A stretch of 44,806 nt of DNA from Caldilineaceae bacterium (GTDB lineage Bacteria; Chloroflexota; Anaerolineae; Caldilineales; Caldilineaceae). The stretch is taken from NCBI GenBank assembly GCA_026645575.1, contig JAPKMW010000098.1, positions 1 through 44,806 of the forward strand. The letters are read 5' to 3'. The notes below the pieces were generated by a model that did not search any database, was not told the DNA's origin, and was given only the letters and a program-made list of their open reading frames with translations. The position numbers and the translations under genes are program-made. Shown piece after piece: positions 24,101 through 32,552 of this stretch; position 1 is the first letter of the stretch; each line of letters opens with the position of its first letter.

Positions 24101-27100
24101 GCACCTGTATGATCTTTCGCTCAGCCAGGGCATCAACCGGGTCGTCCAGTTAGATAACCAACTCGTCGCCAGCACCTATACACCCAAAACGGACGCGGCC
24201 ACGGCCAACACCACGCGCGACAGCGTGCTCTCGGGGGTGGCGGTGGTGAAGTTCATTACCAACCAAGCGGTCATGGCCGCCTATAAACCAGGCGATCACG
24301 CCCGTGTGTTTAAAGGGTTGGCCATTATCGCCAAAGCGGTTCAACTGGATGTGGCTGCTAGCAAAGCCGCCTTTTACCTGAAAAACTTCCGCACCAACAA
24401 GTTGGCCGCCTCTGGCGTCGTCCTGGGCGCCGTCATTCTGATTGGCGGGGTCGTCACCGGCTTAACCTTCCTGATCAAAGAATTCGCCGCCGGGAATCAG
24501 GACGCTCAAATTGCGCTCAAGTTCATCACCCTGAGCTTGAACACGCTGCTGTCGGTGGTCGCGCCCCTGGTCGCCTTGCGAGCCTTAGCCGGCGCAACTT
24601 CAGCGAGTACGGCCCTGACCACGGCGCCAGAGCTGATCAACAACTCGCGCACAGCAGGCGCGGTTGGCGCAGTGCTTGCCATTTCGGTGGTCTGGGGCTT
24701 CTTTATCTACAGCGTCGTGCATGATGACGTCTCGCCCAATACCATCGAATTTGATGCGGCCCTGGCCCAAACCATCGCTGCCACCATCTACATCATCCTC
24801 CTGACCGTCCTTTCCGCCACCGGCGTCGGCCTGATCCTCGTGGGCATCATCGGCGTGATCGACGGCATCCTCACCCTGGTCTGCGAACTCGGCACCGATA
24901 GTCTGCGCGGCTCGGATGGCGCCTGTTTTACCATCGGCGGCTCGATCATCAAAGCGATTGCCGCTGCCTTCTATGATTACGGCTTGCTGGTCAAGACCGA
25001 CAACAGTGATCTCCTCTCCCCCGGCGCGCCAGTCACCCAACTGGCTGACCCCGCCAAGGGCTTTGTGGCGGGCAACGATTTGGCGATCACCATGCCGATC
25101 ACCAACCATGTGATCCAGCGCAATGCCTACAGCGATCTGGGCAACTTTGGCCGCTTTATGGACGACAGCCCGGGTGACACGACCTTCCAATATAGCCTGA
25201 CCCAACCCGGCCCGGTCGATATTACCAATGTAGCGCGCGGCCAAACCACCTGGGGTAACTACCATAACATTCCAGCCCGCCCCCAATTTTTGAAGGGCGC
25301 CTATGCCTACACCACGCCCCCGCCGGTGAGCGGCTTTGCCTTGCAACCAGGCTTGAATCGAGTCGCGCCCTTCTACCTCAACGTCGGCTATGCCCTGCCC
25401 GCCTACAGTTGTTGGAAGATCTGGACGCTCTCCGGCAGCTTCCCCTTCTACAAAAAAATCCCTATCTGCGGCGAACGCACCGTCACCGGGAAAAACTCAA
25501 CCTTGGTGGACACGCTGCGCTATGACATCTTCCCGGCAACCATTGACGGCTTTATGGCCTTGACGGCCAAAGCAGGCGGCCAAGGGCTGGCCTGGGACAC
25601 ACAATTTGGCGCCCTGGCGGATGCCGACGGCGACGGCTTGCGCGCCAGCCTCCGCAGCGGTTTGGACCCCGATGACACCAAGATCGATGCGGATAACGAT
25701 GGCTTGACCGACACGTATGAATTGAATCAACGTGCCAATGGCGTTGCCTACTTGCCCACCCAATGCGACACCGATGGCGACGGGTTGACCGATGGCCAGG
25801 AGGCGCACTTCCACACCAACCCTGCGCAGGTGGATAGCGACAACGACGGCCTCAAAGATGGCGAAGAAGTCTGGCATCAAGGCTATAACACCACCACTTG
25901 CCAGCCGACCAGCAATTGGAATGGCGGCTGGGCGGTGACCATCAATGGAACCACGCCGTTCCCCGTTCACGTCTCGTCCGACCCGCTCACTGCCGACAGC
26001 GACCAAGACGGCGTCAGCGACCTGGCCGAGAAGCAACTGGCCGCGCAACTGGACAGCCAGAATCGCCCCTATCATCCCGGCGTCTTTAACACCCCGCCGC
26101 TGGCCGTCTACACCGCCGCCGACAAACGGTTTGTGGCGCCGGGGCAGAACTTGATCTACACCACCACCGTGGTTGCCAATCAACCAATGGCGCCCGGTGT
26201 CCTCACTGTCGCTGCCCCCACCCAACTGGGCGATCTCCGTGCGGCCTACGCCCTGAATTTCAACCCGGCTGCCACGGGTTCACAAACCGTGACCCAGCAG
26301 ACCGCACTGACTGCGCAGACCAGCGTAAACAGCCAAAACGTGGCGCTGCAGAGTAACGTGCAGGTACGGTTGGCCCCCAGTGGCCCACCCACCTGGACAT
26401 GGGATCCCATTGCCGGCAACACCATCGGCAGCTACACGGCGCCGATCCTGCCAGTCTGGGCGTCAGCGGCAGCGAGTAGTCCCAGCCAAGAAGATGCCTA
26501 TCGCTTGGCCGTGCTGGCTTCGGATAATGGCTATAACACAGGTACAAACGGCAATATCCAGACCTTCTCGCTGCCGGACGGTCTGAGTAGCCTGGTGCAT
26601 GAAAGCTCGCCTGGTGGCGCCCGCATGGGATCACGCACACCGAGTGTGGCGTGTAACAATGCCGGGATTTGTATGGTCGCCTTTGGTTTCCGCGACCAGC
26701 TCATCGATGTCGTTACCGGCCCGACGGGTCAATTTGTGGATCAGGTCCGGGCCTATCTCTACAACGCTGATGGGCAGTTTGTTAACGGCGTTATTGTCAC
26801 GCCCAATGTCACAGCCACACCGGCGGGCCTCTTCACCTATGAGTTTAACCCCCAGGTAGCGTCGGATGGCGTCAACTTCCTGGTGGCGCTAGAGGCAACC
26901 AATGAGAACAGCGCCACCCGCATCACCTACCTGGTCTTCAAGCGCTACAACGCGCAAGGTCAGGAAATGGGTACGGAAACCTCATTTGTTGTCCAGAACC
27001 CGCGACTCTCGAATTACACCGGTGTCAGCAGCATCGCAATGAGCCTTATCTGGGCCGGCGACCGCTACCGCCTGGCTTGGGGTACGCCTGTTCTGGGAAA

Positions 27101-30100
27101 CACCCCAATTAGCACCAATATCTACATGACCGATCTAGATGCCAATGGCGCCATCATCGGCCCTAACTACACCCTGGTCACGAGCCACGGCGATTCTTTT
27201 TTTGACCCGGAACCCTTTGGCCTGGCCTATAACCCATTCCTGAATCGGACATTGCTGCTCTACGACAGATTAACCTACCCAGGACCAGCCAGTGGGCCGT
27301 TCACTGCTGCACTTTTCCAAGGCAGCAGTCTGACGCCTACGGAAACCCAGCTACCAGCGAACGGGTTTAGTCCACGCGCAGCCTTCGACCCGCGCACAGG
27401 CGGCTGGCTGATCAGCACATCGGATCAGATCCAACGCACTTTTCGCTTATGGAACGCTGATTTTACGGCTGAGCTTGCACCTGCGCTACCCTCCACAACC
27501 TACCGCTCTGACCCGAATGCATCCGCGTTGGCCTGTCCTGCCCCCAATTCGCAACCGGTTTTGGACTTGCGCTTTGAAGAACTGCCCGGCGCCACGACTT
27601 TTGTCGATAGCTCAGGGAAGGGCAACGACGCCACCTGCGCCAACTGCCCCAGCGCTGGTACGCCCGGCGCCGTGGATGGCAGCGGCAATGCCATTGGCAC
27701 GCCCGCCTCGGATTATGCCATTAGCTTCAACGGTGACTTTGCCCAAGGCATCTTCATCCCCACGCCGGTGCAGAACCAGTTCAGCTTCACCTTCTGGTAC
27801 AAATCACCCGCCTCAACCGACCAGAACGGCTTGCGGCTGGCCGATACCGGTGGCAGCGGCGCCTTCTTGAGTTTGAGTATTTTCAACCCCTATACCGAGT
27901 TGACGTCGGGTTCGACGATCCTACGTGCGAACCGCAACCTGAACGACGGCGTCTGGCACTTTGTCGCCGCTACACGCGACGATGCCACTGGTCGCTTGGC
28001 GATCTACATTGACGGCGACCCCACCCCGGCGGCGACAGTCGCCACCTCGGATCAGCCCTTCCCGCGTGACCCCCTGCTCTTGCGCAGCGCGCGTCCCGCC
28101 AACGTCGACAACTTCCGCATCTACGCGCAGCCCCTGAGCGGCTCGACGCTGCAAGCCATCTACAACCGCACGCAACAGTCCTACTGTCTGGGCGTCGGTC
28201 TCAACCGTGATACGAGTCAGTTGCAGTGGTTCAAACTCAACGCCACCCAAAGCGACCCGCGCGGCGGCAAGATCACGGCCAGCGGCACGCTGTCGATCAC
28301 CATCGATGCCGACAAGCCAACCTCGACCATCGGCGGGCTGACCAACGGCCAATACCTCCTGGGCAACACCATCCACACCATTGGCGGCAACGCAGTGGAT
28401 GCCACCGCCGGCGTCGCCAGTGTTGAAGTCAAGGTCAACAACGGCAGCTTCCAACCAGCCAGCGGTGCGGCGACCTGGGCCTATAACCTCACCGTCACCG
28501 AGGGCGCCTATACCCTGCAAAGCCGCGCCACCGATGCCGTGGGCAATGTGGAGACGCCAGGGGCCGGCATTACGGTGAATGCCGATGGCACGGCGCCCAA
28601 TGTCACCCTCAGCCCACCAGGGGCGACGCCGGTGCTGCCGACCCGTAACAGTTCCAATCAGTGGATCACAGCGCTCAGCGGCACAGCCGCGGACCCGACC
28701 AGCGGCGGCATCGCCAGTGGTCTTGCCGCCAACAGCGTGGAAGTCCTCTTGCAAGGGCAGGGGAGCGCGGTCGGCAACGGTTGGCAGGCAGCCACCCTCA
28801 GCGGCAACACCTGGACGATCAACTATGTCTTTGGCAGCACGCTACCTGATCCCACCGGCGTCTATACTGTCAGCGTGCGCGCCGTGGACAAGGTCGGCAA
28901 CCGCACAGCCGAAAACGCGGCCACAGGTCTGATCCGGCTGGACGCCACCGGCCCCATCGCCGTTTTCAGCGATGCCGACCTGGCCCGCGATCTGATCACC
29001 GACACGCTCACCATCAGCGGCATTGTCACCGACACAGGTCTCGCCGGTCTCGATAAGGTGGAACTGGCGGTCATCCCGGTCGAGAACATCGCCACGCTGC
29101 CGGCCAATACCACCCAGGCGCAGGCCGATGCCCTCTTGACCCGCACCTGGCTCCCCACCACCCTGACCCAACGAGGCGCCGGCGTCACCGTCACCACCTG
29201 GAGCCTGGCGATCCCGGCCGGGTTGGAGAACGAATACCAGATCGACCTGCGGGCGACCGATCTGCTCGGCAACGTGCGGATCACCTCCAACGTCTGGCGC
29301 GGCGTCATCGACACCGCGGCCCCGCGTGTGGTCGTCACTGGCACCCGCAGCACCATCTTCTGGACTGACCCCAATACCGGGGCGCAGAATTACGAGTTCA
29401 TCTTTACCTGCACCGCCACCGACCGCTATTTGGACGAGCCGAGCTTTACCTGTCCTGCCAATGGCGCGACGCTGGTGCGCACCTTTGACACCAATCCTAT
29501 CTTGCAGGCGCTCTTCCCCGACCGCACCATCCGCAACGGCCTAACCGTTGCAGCGAGCGACTGGCTCACCGATCCCAACGCGACCATCACGGCCAGCGCT
29601 TGTGATGTCTATGGTCGCTGCACCAGCTTTGGCACGCCGTTGACGCCGGTCGCCGCCAGTCAAGTGGCAGCCGCCGGCCAGCAATTGCTGACTTCGACAG
29701 GCTCAGTCAGCGAGGCAGGCTCAGTCAGCGGCGCGGCGGCTTCGACAAGCTCAGCCGCCGCAGGAGCACCACAGGCGATTATCGTGGCGCCGACCGAGGG
29801 CAGCTTTGTGGCAGCCAATGGCGCACTCAATGTGACGGTGGCGGCTTCGACAAGCTCAGCCGCCGGGTTAAAGGAGGTGACGATCAGCTTGGACAACACG
29901 GTGGTGCAGACCCTGAACTTTGCGCAAAGTGAAAATGCTACCCAGATTCTGCACACCGTCAACGTGACTGGCGTCAGCGAAGGGCAACACACGCTGAGCG
30001 CCCGCGCCACCGACTGGGCCAACGCCACCCAGAGTAGCGACTACCCCGTGACCTTCACCCTGGATGCCCAACCGCCCACCGTCACCATCGACCCGGCGAC

Positions 30101-32258
30101 GCTGACCCTGGCCGACACCTGGGCGCCCGGCAGCGACATCCTGCGCTTTAACGGCACAGCCACCGACAGCGTTGGCCTGGCCGCGGTGCAGATTCGCGAA
30201 GGCAACGGTAGCTTTGTCGATGTTGAGTTTGGCAGTGGGGTATGGCAAACCGCACTCCCCGTGACCGACCCCGAAGGACGCACCCTCACGATCCGCGTGC
30301 GCGCCATCGACCGGGCCGGGCGGGTCAGTGAGATCAGCCAGACCATCGGCACCGATCTCTCGGCGGCGGATGCGCCCGACACGCAACTTACGGCTACCCC
30401 GCCGAACCCAAGCAATGATCTCACCGCCAGCTTTGCCTTCACCGGCGCCGCTAGCACCCGCACGGTGGCCGGCTTTGATTGTCAACTGGATGGCGGCGAG
30501 TTCCTGGCCTGCTTCAGCCCGTGGGAGATCCGTGACCTGAGCAAAGGTGAACACACCTTCCGCGTGCGCGCCATTGACGGTGAGGGCAATGTCGATCTCA
30601 CCCCCGCCGCATTTACCTGGACGGTCAATGCCAGTGCGCTGGATGCGACGATCACCGCCGGCCCGACCAACCCGACCAACAGTCGCGACGCCGGCTTCAC
30701 CTTCACGGGAACCGGTAACGCCTTCGACTGTACGCTGGATAACGCGGCCTTCGCCCCTTGCACCAGCCCGCAGAACTATAGCGGGTTGAGCTATGGCGCC
30801 CACACCTTCCAGGTGCGGGCGCGTAACGGCAGCGAGATTGGAGCAGCAGCGCGCTTTGTCTGGACGGTGGTCAACGCCGCGCCGGTGGCGATCAGCCAAA
30901 CGCTGACCACCACCGAAAACAGCGCCATCGACCTGACGCTGACGGCGACGGATGCAGATCCACTGACCTACATCGTGGGCAACCCGGCGCATGGCGTGTT
31001 GCTAGGGACGCTGCCGAACCTGACCTACAGCCCGAATACCAACTTCTTTGGCACAGATAGCTTCACCTTTGTCGCCAACGACCGGTTGAATGACTCGAAC
31101 GTGGCAACGGTCACGATCAACATTCAAGCCGTAGACCGCACCGCGCCCACCTCGACCATTACCCTGGCGCCGGTCGCACCGACGGGGCAGAACGGCTGGT
31201 ACATCACACCCGTGACAGTCGCTGTGAGCGCCACCGACGGCAACGACCCCAAAGCGTCCGGGGTAGCCCAAACGCGCTGTCTTCTCGATCCGGCGACTCC
31301 ACCGTCCACCTTTGATGCCTTGCCGACCGGCTGTGCTTACACGGGCGCCGGCGCCGAAGTGGTCAGCGATGGCACGCATACGGTCTATGCGGCCAGTCGC
31401 GACGTGCGGGGCAACAATGAAATCCCTGTCAGCAAGGGTTTCCAGATCGACCGCACGGCGCCCACGATCAGCGCCAGTGGTACACCGGCCCCCAACGCCG
31501 CCGGCTGGAACAACAGCGACGTGACCGTTCGCTTCACCTGTGGCGATAGCGGGTCAGGTCTGGCGAGTTGCACCGCCGATCAGATCGTGAACACCGACGG
31601 CGCCAATCAGGCTGTCACCGGTACAGCCACGGACAATGCCGGCAATAGTACTTCCACCACCTTCACGGTGAAGCTGGACAAGACGCCGCCGACGGTGACC
31701 TGTAGCGCCACCCCCAACCGGCTCTGGCCGCCCAACCACAAGTTGATCGACATCCAGGTCACGGTCACAGCGGTGGATGCCCTCTCTGGGCCGGCGGGCT
31801 TTACGCTGCTCTCTGTCACCAGCAATGAGGCCGACAGCGGCTTGGATGCCGAGGATCTGCCGAATGACATCCAAAACTTTGTCACGGGGACAGCGGACAC
31901 GGCCGGCCAAGTGCGCGCCGAACGCAGCGAGACGGGGACGGGACGCCTCTACACCTTGACTTATGAAGGCAAGGATGTGGCCGGCAACACCGCGCACTGC
32001 ACCACGACGGTCAGGGTGCCCAAGACACAGAATGGCCTGGCGGTGACAACAGCAGCCTTCGACGAAAATGCCCCCCGTGAGGATCGTTTTGTCGCCGACG
32101 AACCGGCTGTCACAGACCCGGTTCCCGTGGAAAGCGCGCCGAGTGTCGAGCAAACGCCGGCCGTGGTAAGCGAACCCACGGCTGATCCGGCGACGACTGT
32201 GGTGGTCGATCCGACTACGCTAACCAAGCAGATCTTCTTGCCGGTGGCGATCAAGTAA
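21195..32258 (+). CDS. Giant multidomain surface protein (3,687 aa)
   Basis: A very large exported protein with no single family match. In order: a signal peptide or anchor (1-35); an LppX-like beta domain (about 50-275); two membrane segments (about 288-340); thrombospondin-3-type calcium repeats (about 414-527, DTDTDGLTD type); a long region of unknown fold; a hydrophobic stretch with several likely membrane segments (about 1075-1236); a second thrombospondin-3 cluster (about 1476-1619); a LamG/concanavalin-like domain (about 2116-2300); a series of Ig-like domains (about 2373-3226); a cadherin-like domain (about 3229-3311); further Ig/HYR-like domains; and the C-terminus KQIFLPVAIK. AAAGGA precedes the ATG by 7 nt. 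Short-repeat islands are read in frame near 381-405 and 2833-2890. It is probably cotranscribed with the two small genes upstream. A role in adhesion or cell-cell contact is inferred. Confidence 0.88.
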   Translation: MSQLLHRRIWLLLVVILVGVLLLGRTVMPQIATASPPDPITAAWEQVRTAGSYHFDADVTQLTVPIAKVTNVGRTSRTEQLHLAGQSDLRAQTLQLHLWSDGGSVLQTEGGVAVKVENGRTFARRGAGEWQVADGAVDGLAPQGDFLAYLQAVRAVQAHAPEERAGIPFTRYSFTIDGPTFAAYVRDQMEATLRAKGELPTGVYLNVPAYYQAMTGDGELWVGADGLPLRQILNLNFPEQREQTTHAQIVVNFSRFGAPHLSPMAYLRSGDLSGLLATLPGRLPDLTPLALLLPMLVGVVLLFRYRRSRTVYAGLVTAIILSLVVGPLLTTLQTDAFFAAQSAKAAAQEEEQTNAEHAHAATIDLGKPAFNPNVNPLETTVDATRNTQHATRNLESLNLSISQSPALQTVDPGTDTDTDGLTDYQEERLGSDPNDADTDSDGAPDGGEAKGFQLGGKSWYPNPLTVDSNDDGLPDGQECWQNPPAPNTAPNQKPPCDLDTDTDGAPDLFDMDNDNDGVPDRLDVAPFTVSAAATPFGDANPLNLTLNGLTANQPTLVDFQLRPTAPNHLWFALNVLDWPQNDKAGQVQDVDGKTYADLATAAGRAPGANEANGDLKLIPMLEIRLPTNGANLPPQRELTPYNISVNPLTSDGSQQVVYVPLNVVTDDTTGQRVAFSARMKYLPTGNWPTPHAVRLAWVVQTLNDLPCDPNAPGAAAKGCAADGYIHNVGQVVQTYYDNFTLTGLNVSEQHGAKTAVIYEDPTTDGNLKDDASLIALAHGLDNSFLAGRDQNGDQVRDVTIHDLAPRFDHTQNSGVSSEQRWGLDNALNNLRVQRYDYATFDEATVATAMTNTVSVLTNQFNAAWSADHALKPTLLFAYEQQARARGLDGAGSAVTLNGTGVTVNMASAPLSVMTGLKWAHYCRPATTDAWAACDSETYWNELESRYGNAATFPGDPTDPDFVAGRQFVLHLYDLSLSQGINRVVQLDNQLVASTYTPKTDAATANTTRDSVLSGVAVVKFITNQAVMAAYKPGDHARVFKGLAIIAKAVQLDVAASKAAFYLKNFRTNKLAASGVVLGAVILIGGVVTGLTFLIKEFAAGNQDAQIALKFITLSLNTLLSVVAPLVALRALAGATSASTALTTAPELINNSRTAGAVGAVLAISVVWGFFIYSVVHDDVSPNTIEFDAALAQTIAATIYIILLTVLSATGVGLILVGIIGVIDGILTLVCELGTDSLRGSDGACFTIGGSIIKAIAAAFYDYGLLVKTDNSDLLSPGAPVTQLADPAKGFVAGNDLAITMPITNHVIQRNAYSDLGNFGRFMDDSPGDTTFQYSLTQPGPVDITNVARGQTTWGNYHNIPARPQFLKGAYAYTTPPPVSGFALQPGLNRVAPFYLNVGYALPAYSCWKIWTLSGSFPFYKKIPICGERTVTGKNSTLVDTLRYDIFPATIDGFMALTAKAGGQGLAWDTQFGALADADGDGLRASLRSGLDPDDTKIDADNDGLTDTYELNQRANGVAYLPTQCDTDGDGLTDGQEAHFHTNPAQVDSDNDGLKDGEEVWHQGYNTTTCQPTSNWNGGWAVTINGTTPFPVHVSSDPLTADSDQDGVSDLAEKQLAAQLDSQNRPYHPGVFNTPPLAVYTAADKRFVAPGQNLIYTTTVVANQPMAPGVLTVAAPTQLGDLRAAYALNFNPAATGSQTVTQQTALTAQTSVNSQNVALQSNVQVRLAPSGPPTWTWDPIAGNTIGSYTAPILPVWASAAASSPSQEDAYRLAVLASDNGYNTGTNGNIQTFSLPDGLSSLVHESSPGGARMGSRTPSVACNNAGICMVAFGFRDQLIDVVTGPTGQFVDQVRAYLYNADGQFVNGVIVTPNVTATPAGLFTYEFNPQVASDGVNFLVALEATNENSATRITYLVFKRYNAQGQEMGTETSFVVQNPRLSNYTGVSSIAMSLIWAGDRYRLAWGTPVLGNTPISTNIYMTDLDANGAIIGPNYTLVTSHGDSFFDPEPFGLAYNPFLNRTLLLYDRLTYPGPASGPFTAALFQGSSLTPTETQLPANGFSPRAAFDPRTGGWLISTSDQIQRTFRLWNADFTAELAPALPSTTYRSDPNASALACPAPNSQPVLDLRFEELPGATTFVDSSGKGNDATCANCPSAGTPGAVDGSGNAIGTPASDYAISFNGDFAQGIFIPTPVQNQFSFTFWYKSPASTDQNGLRLADTGGSGAFLSLSIFNPYTELTSGSTILRANRNLNDGVWHFVAATRDDATGRLAIYIDGDPTPAATVATSDQPFPRDPLLLRSARPANVDNFRIYAQPLSGSTLQAIYNRTQQSYCLGVGLNRDTSQLQWFKLNATQSDPRGGKITASGTLSITIDADKPTSTIGGLTNGQYLLGNTIHTIGGNAVDATAGVASVEVKVNNGSFQPASGAATWAYNLTVTEGAYTLQSRATDAVGNVETPGAGITVNADGTAPNVTLSPPGATPVLPTRNSSNQWITALSGTAADPTSGGIASGLAANSVEVLLQGQGSAVGNGWQAATLSGNTWTINYVFGSTLPDPTGVYTVSVRAVDKVGNRTAENAATGLIRLDATGPIAVFSDADLARDLITDTLTISGIVTDTGLAGLDKVELAVIPVENIATLPANTTQAQADALLTRTWLPTTLTQRGAGVTVTTWSLAIPAGLENEYQIDLRATDLLGNVRITSNVWRGVIDTAAPRVVVTGTRSTIFWTDPNTGAQNYEFIFTCTATDRYLDEPSFTCPANGATLVRTFDTNPILQALFPDRTIRNGLTVAASDWLTDPNATITASACDVYGRCTSFGTPLTPVAASQVAAAGQQLLTSTGSVSEAGSVSGAAASTSSAAAGAPQAIIVAPTEGSFVAANGALNVTVAASTSSAAGLKEVTISLDNTVVQTLNFAQSENATQILHTVNVTGVSEGQHTLSARATDWANATQSSDYPVTFTLDAQPPTVTIDPATLTLADTWAPGSDILRFNGTATDSVGLAAVQIREGNGSFVDVEFGSGVWQTALPVTDPEGRTLTIRVRAIDRAGRVSEISQTIGTDLSAADAPDTQLTATPPNPSNDLTASFAFTGAASTRTVAGFDCQLDGGEFLACFSPWEIRDLSKGEHTFRVRAIDGEGNVDLTPAAFTWTVNASALDATITAGPTNPTNSRDAGFTFTGTGNAFDCTLDNAAFAPCTSPQNYSGLSYGAHTFQVRARNGSEIGAAARFVWTVVNAAPVAISQTLTTTENSAIDLTLTATDADPLTYIVGNPAHGVLLGTLPNLTYSPNTNFFGTDSFTFVANDRLNDSNVATVTINIQAVDRTAPTSTITLAPVAPTGQNGWYITPVTVAVSATDGNDPKASGVAQTRCLLDPATPPSTFDALPTGCAYTGAGAEVVSDGTHTVYAASRDVRGNNEIPVSKGFQIDRTAPTISASGTPAPNAAGWNNSDVTVRFTCGDSGSGLASCTADQIVNTDGANQAVTGTATDNAGNSTSTTFTVKLDKTPPTVTCSATPNRLWPPNHKLIDIQVTVTAVDALSGPAGFTLLSVTSNEADSGLDAEDLPNDIQNFVTGTADTAGQVRAERSETGTGRLYTLTYEGKDVAGNTAHCTTTVRVPKTQNGLAVTTAAFDENAPREDRFVADEPAVTDPVPVESAPSVEQTPAVVSEPTADPATTVVVDPTTLTKQIFLPVAIK
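22335..22408. repeat. In-frame heptamer islands in the giant gene (N-terminal part)
   Basis: Four to five CAACACG heptamers (about 22341-22373) are followed directly by four TCTCAAT heptamers (about 22379-22406). They are translated as a Thr/Arg/Asn/His stretch and then LNLSISQS, between the membrane segments and the first calcium-repeat cluster. The second heptamer is the one found in the intergenic islands at 1633, 14382 and 33623. Confidence 0.8.
29692..29859. repeat. Three in-frame copies of the CTTCGACAAGCTCAG repeat in the giant gene
   Basis: Copies are at 29692-29706 (one mismatch), 29740-29754 and 29845-29859. Spacings are 48 and 105 bp, both multiples of three, so every copy is read in the same frame as STGS/STSS-type linkers (ASTSSA). 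The same 15-mer occurs in both giant regulators. Confidence 0.8.
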
Positions 32259-32290
32259 GCCGCTTCGTTCAATCGAATCAAGCAATGAGA

Positions 32291-32333
32291 AGATGACAAG
32301 GTGACAGGGTGATATAATTCACCTTGTCACCTA
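32291..32333. repeat. GGTGACA inverted repeat after the giant gene
   Basis: GGTGACAGGGTGA pairs with TCACCTTGTCACC (one mismatch) around a short AT loop. It uses the same word as the islands inside the giant regulators. It lies 33 nt downstream of the giant gene stop and may help end transcription. Confidence 0.65.
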
Positions 32334-32376
32334 AAACGGCAAAGGGTGCGTCGAAAATTGGGGGCAACCGCTCTTT

Positions 32377-32450
32377 CAGAACTGCAAACGCCAGCGAGCA
32401 GGGCATTCTGCTTGCTGGCGTTTGCAGTTCTGACGAAAACTCGCCCTTTT
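32377..32450 (+). terminator. Strong hairpin followed by a T-run downstream of the giant gene
   Basis: A 25 bp inverted repeat with one mismatch (32377-32401 and 32408-32432) and a 6 nt loop is followed about 14 nt later by a run of six T. The gap before the T-run is longer than in a classical intrinsic terminator. It may instead be a palindromic repeat, or use the secondary stem closer to the T-run. Confidence 0.5.
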
Positions 32451-32479
32451 TTAGGACACATCCAACGGCAAAACCACGC

Positions 32480-32508
32480 TTGGCAAAGCGCCGCCCTTCT
32501 GCTACACT
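32480..32508 (+). promoter_or_regulatory. Sigma70-type promoter for the Gfo/Idh/MocA gene
   Basis: TTGGCA (32480-32485), a 17 bp spacer and TACACT (32503-32508), 44 nt upstream of the ATG at 32553. Confidence 0.6.
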
Positions 32509-32552
32509 ACAAAACCATTCATTCCCATTCTGATCAGGAGCGGAGGTTGGTC

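Noticed and set aside
32346..32552. N-terminal extension of the Gfo/Idh/MocA oxidoreductase
   Set aside because: It would be translated through a strong hairpin and lies upstream of a good promoter and ribosome site for the ATG at 32553.
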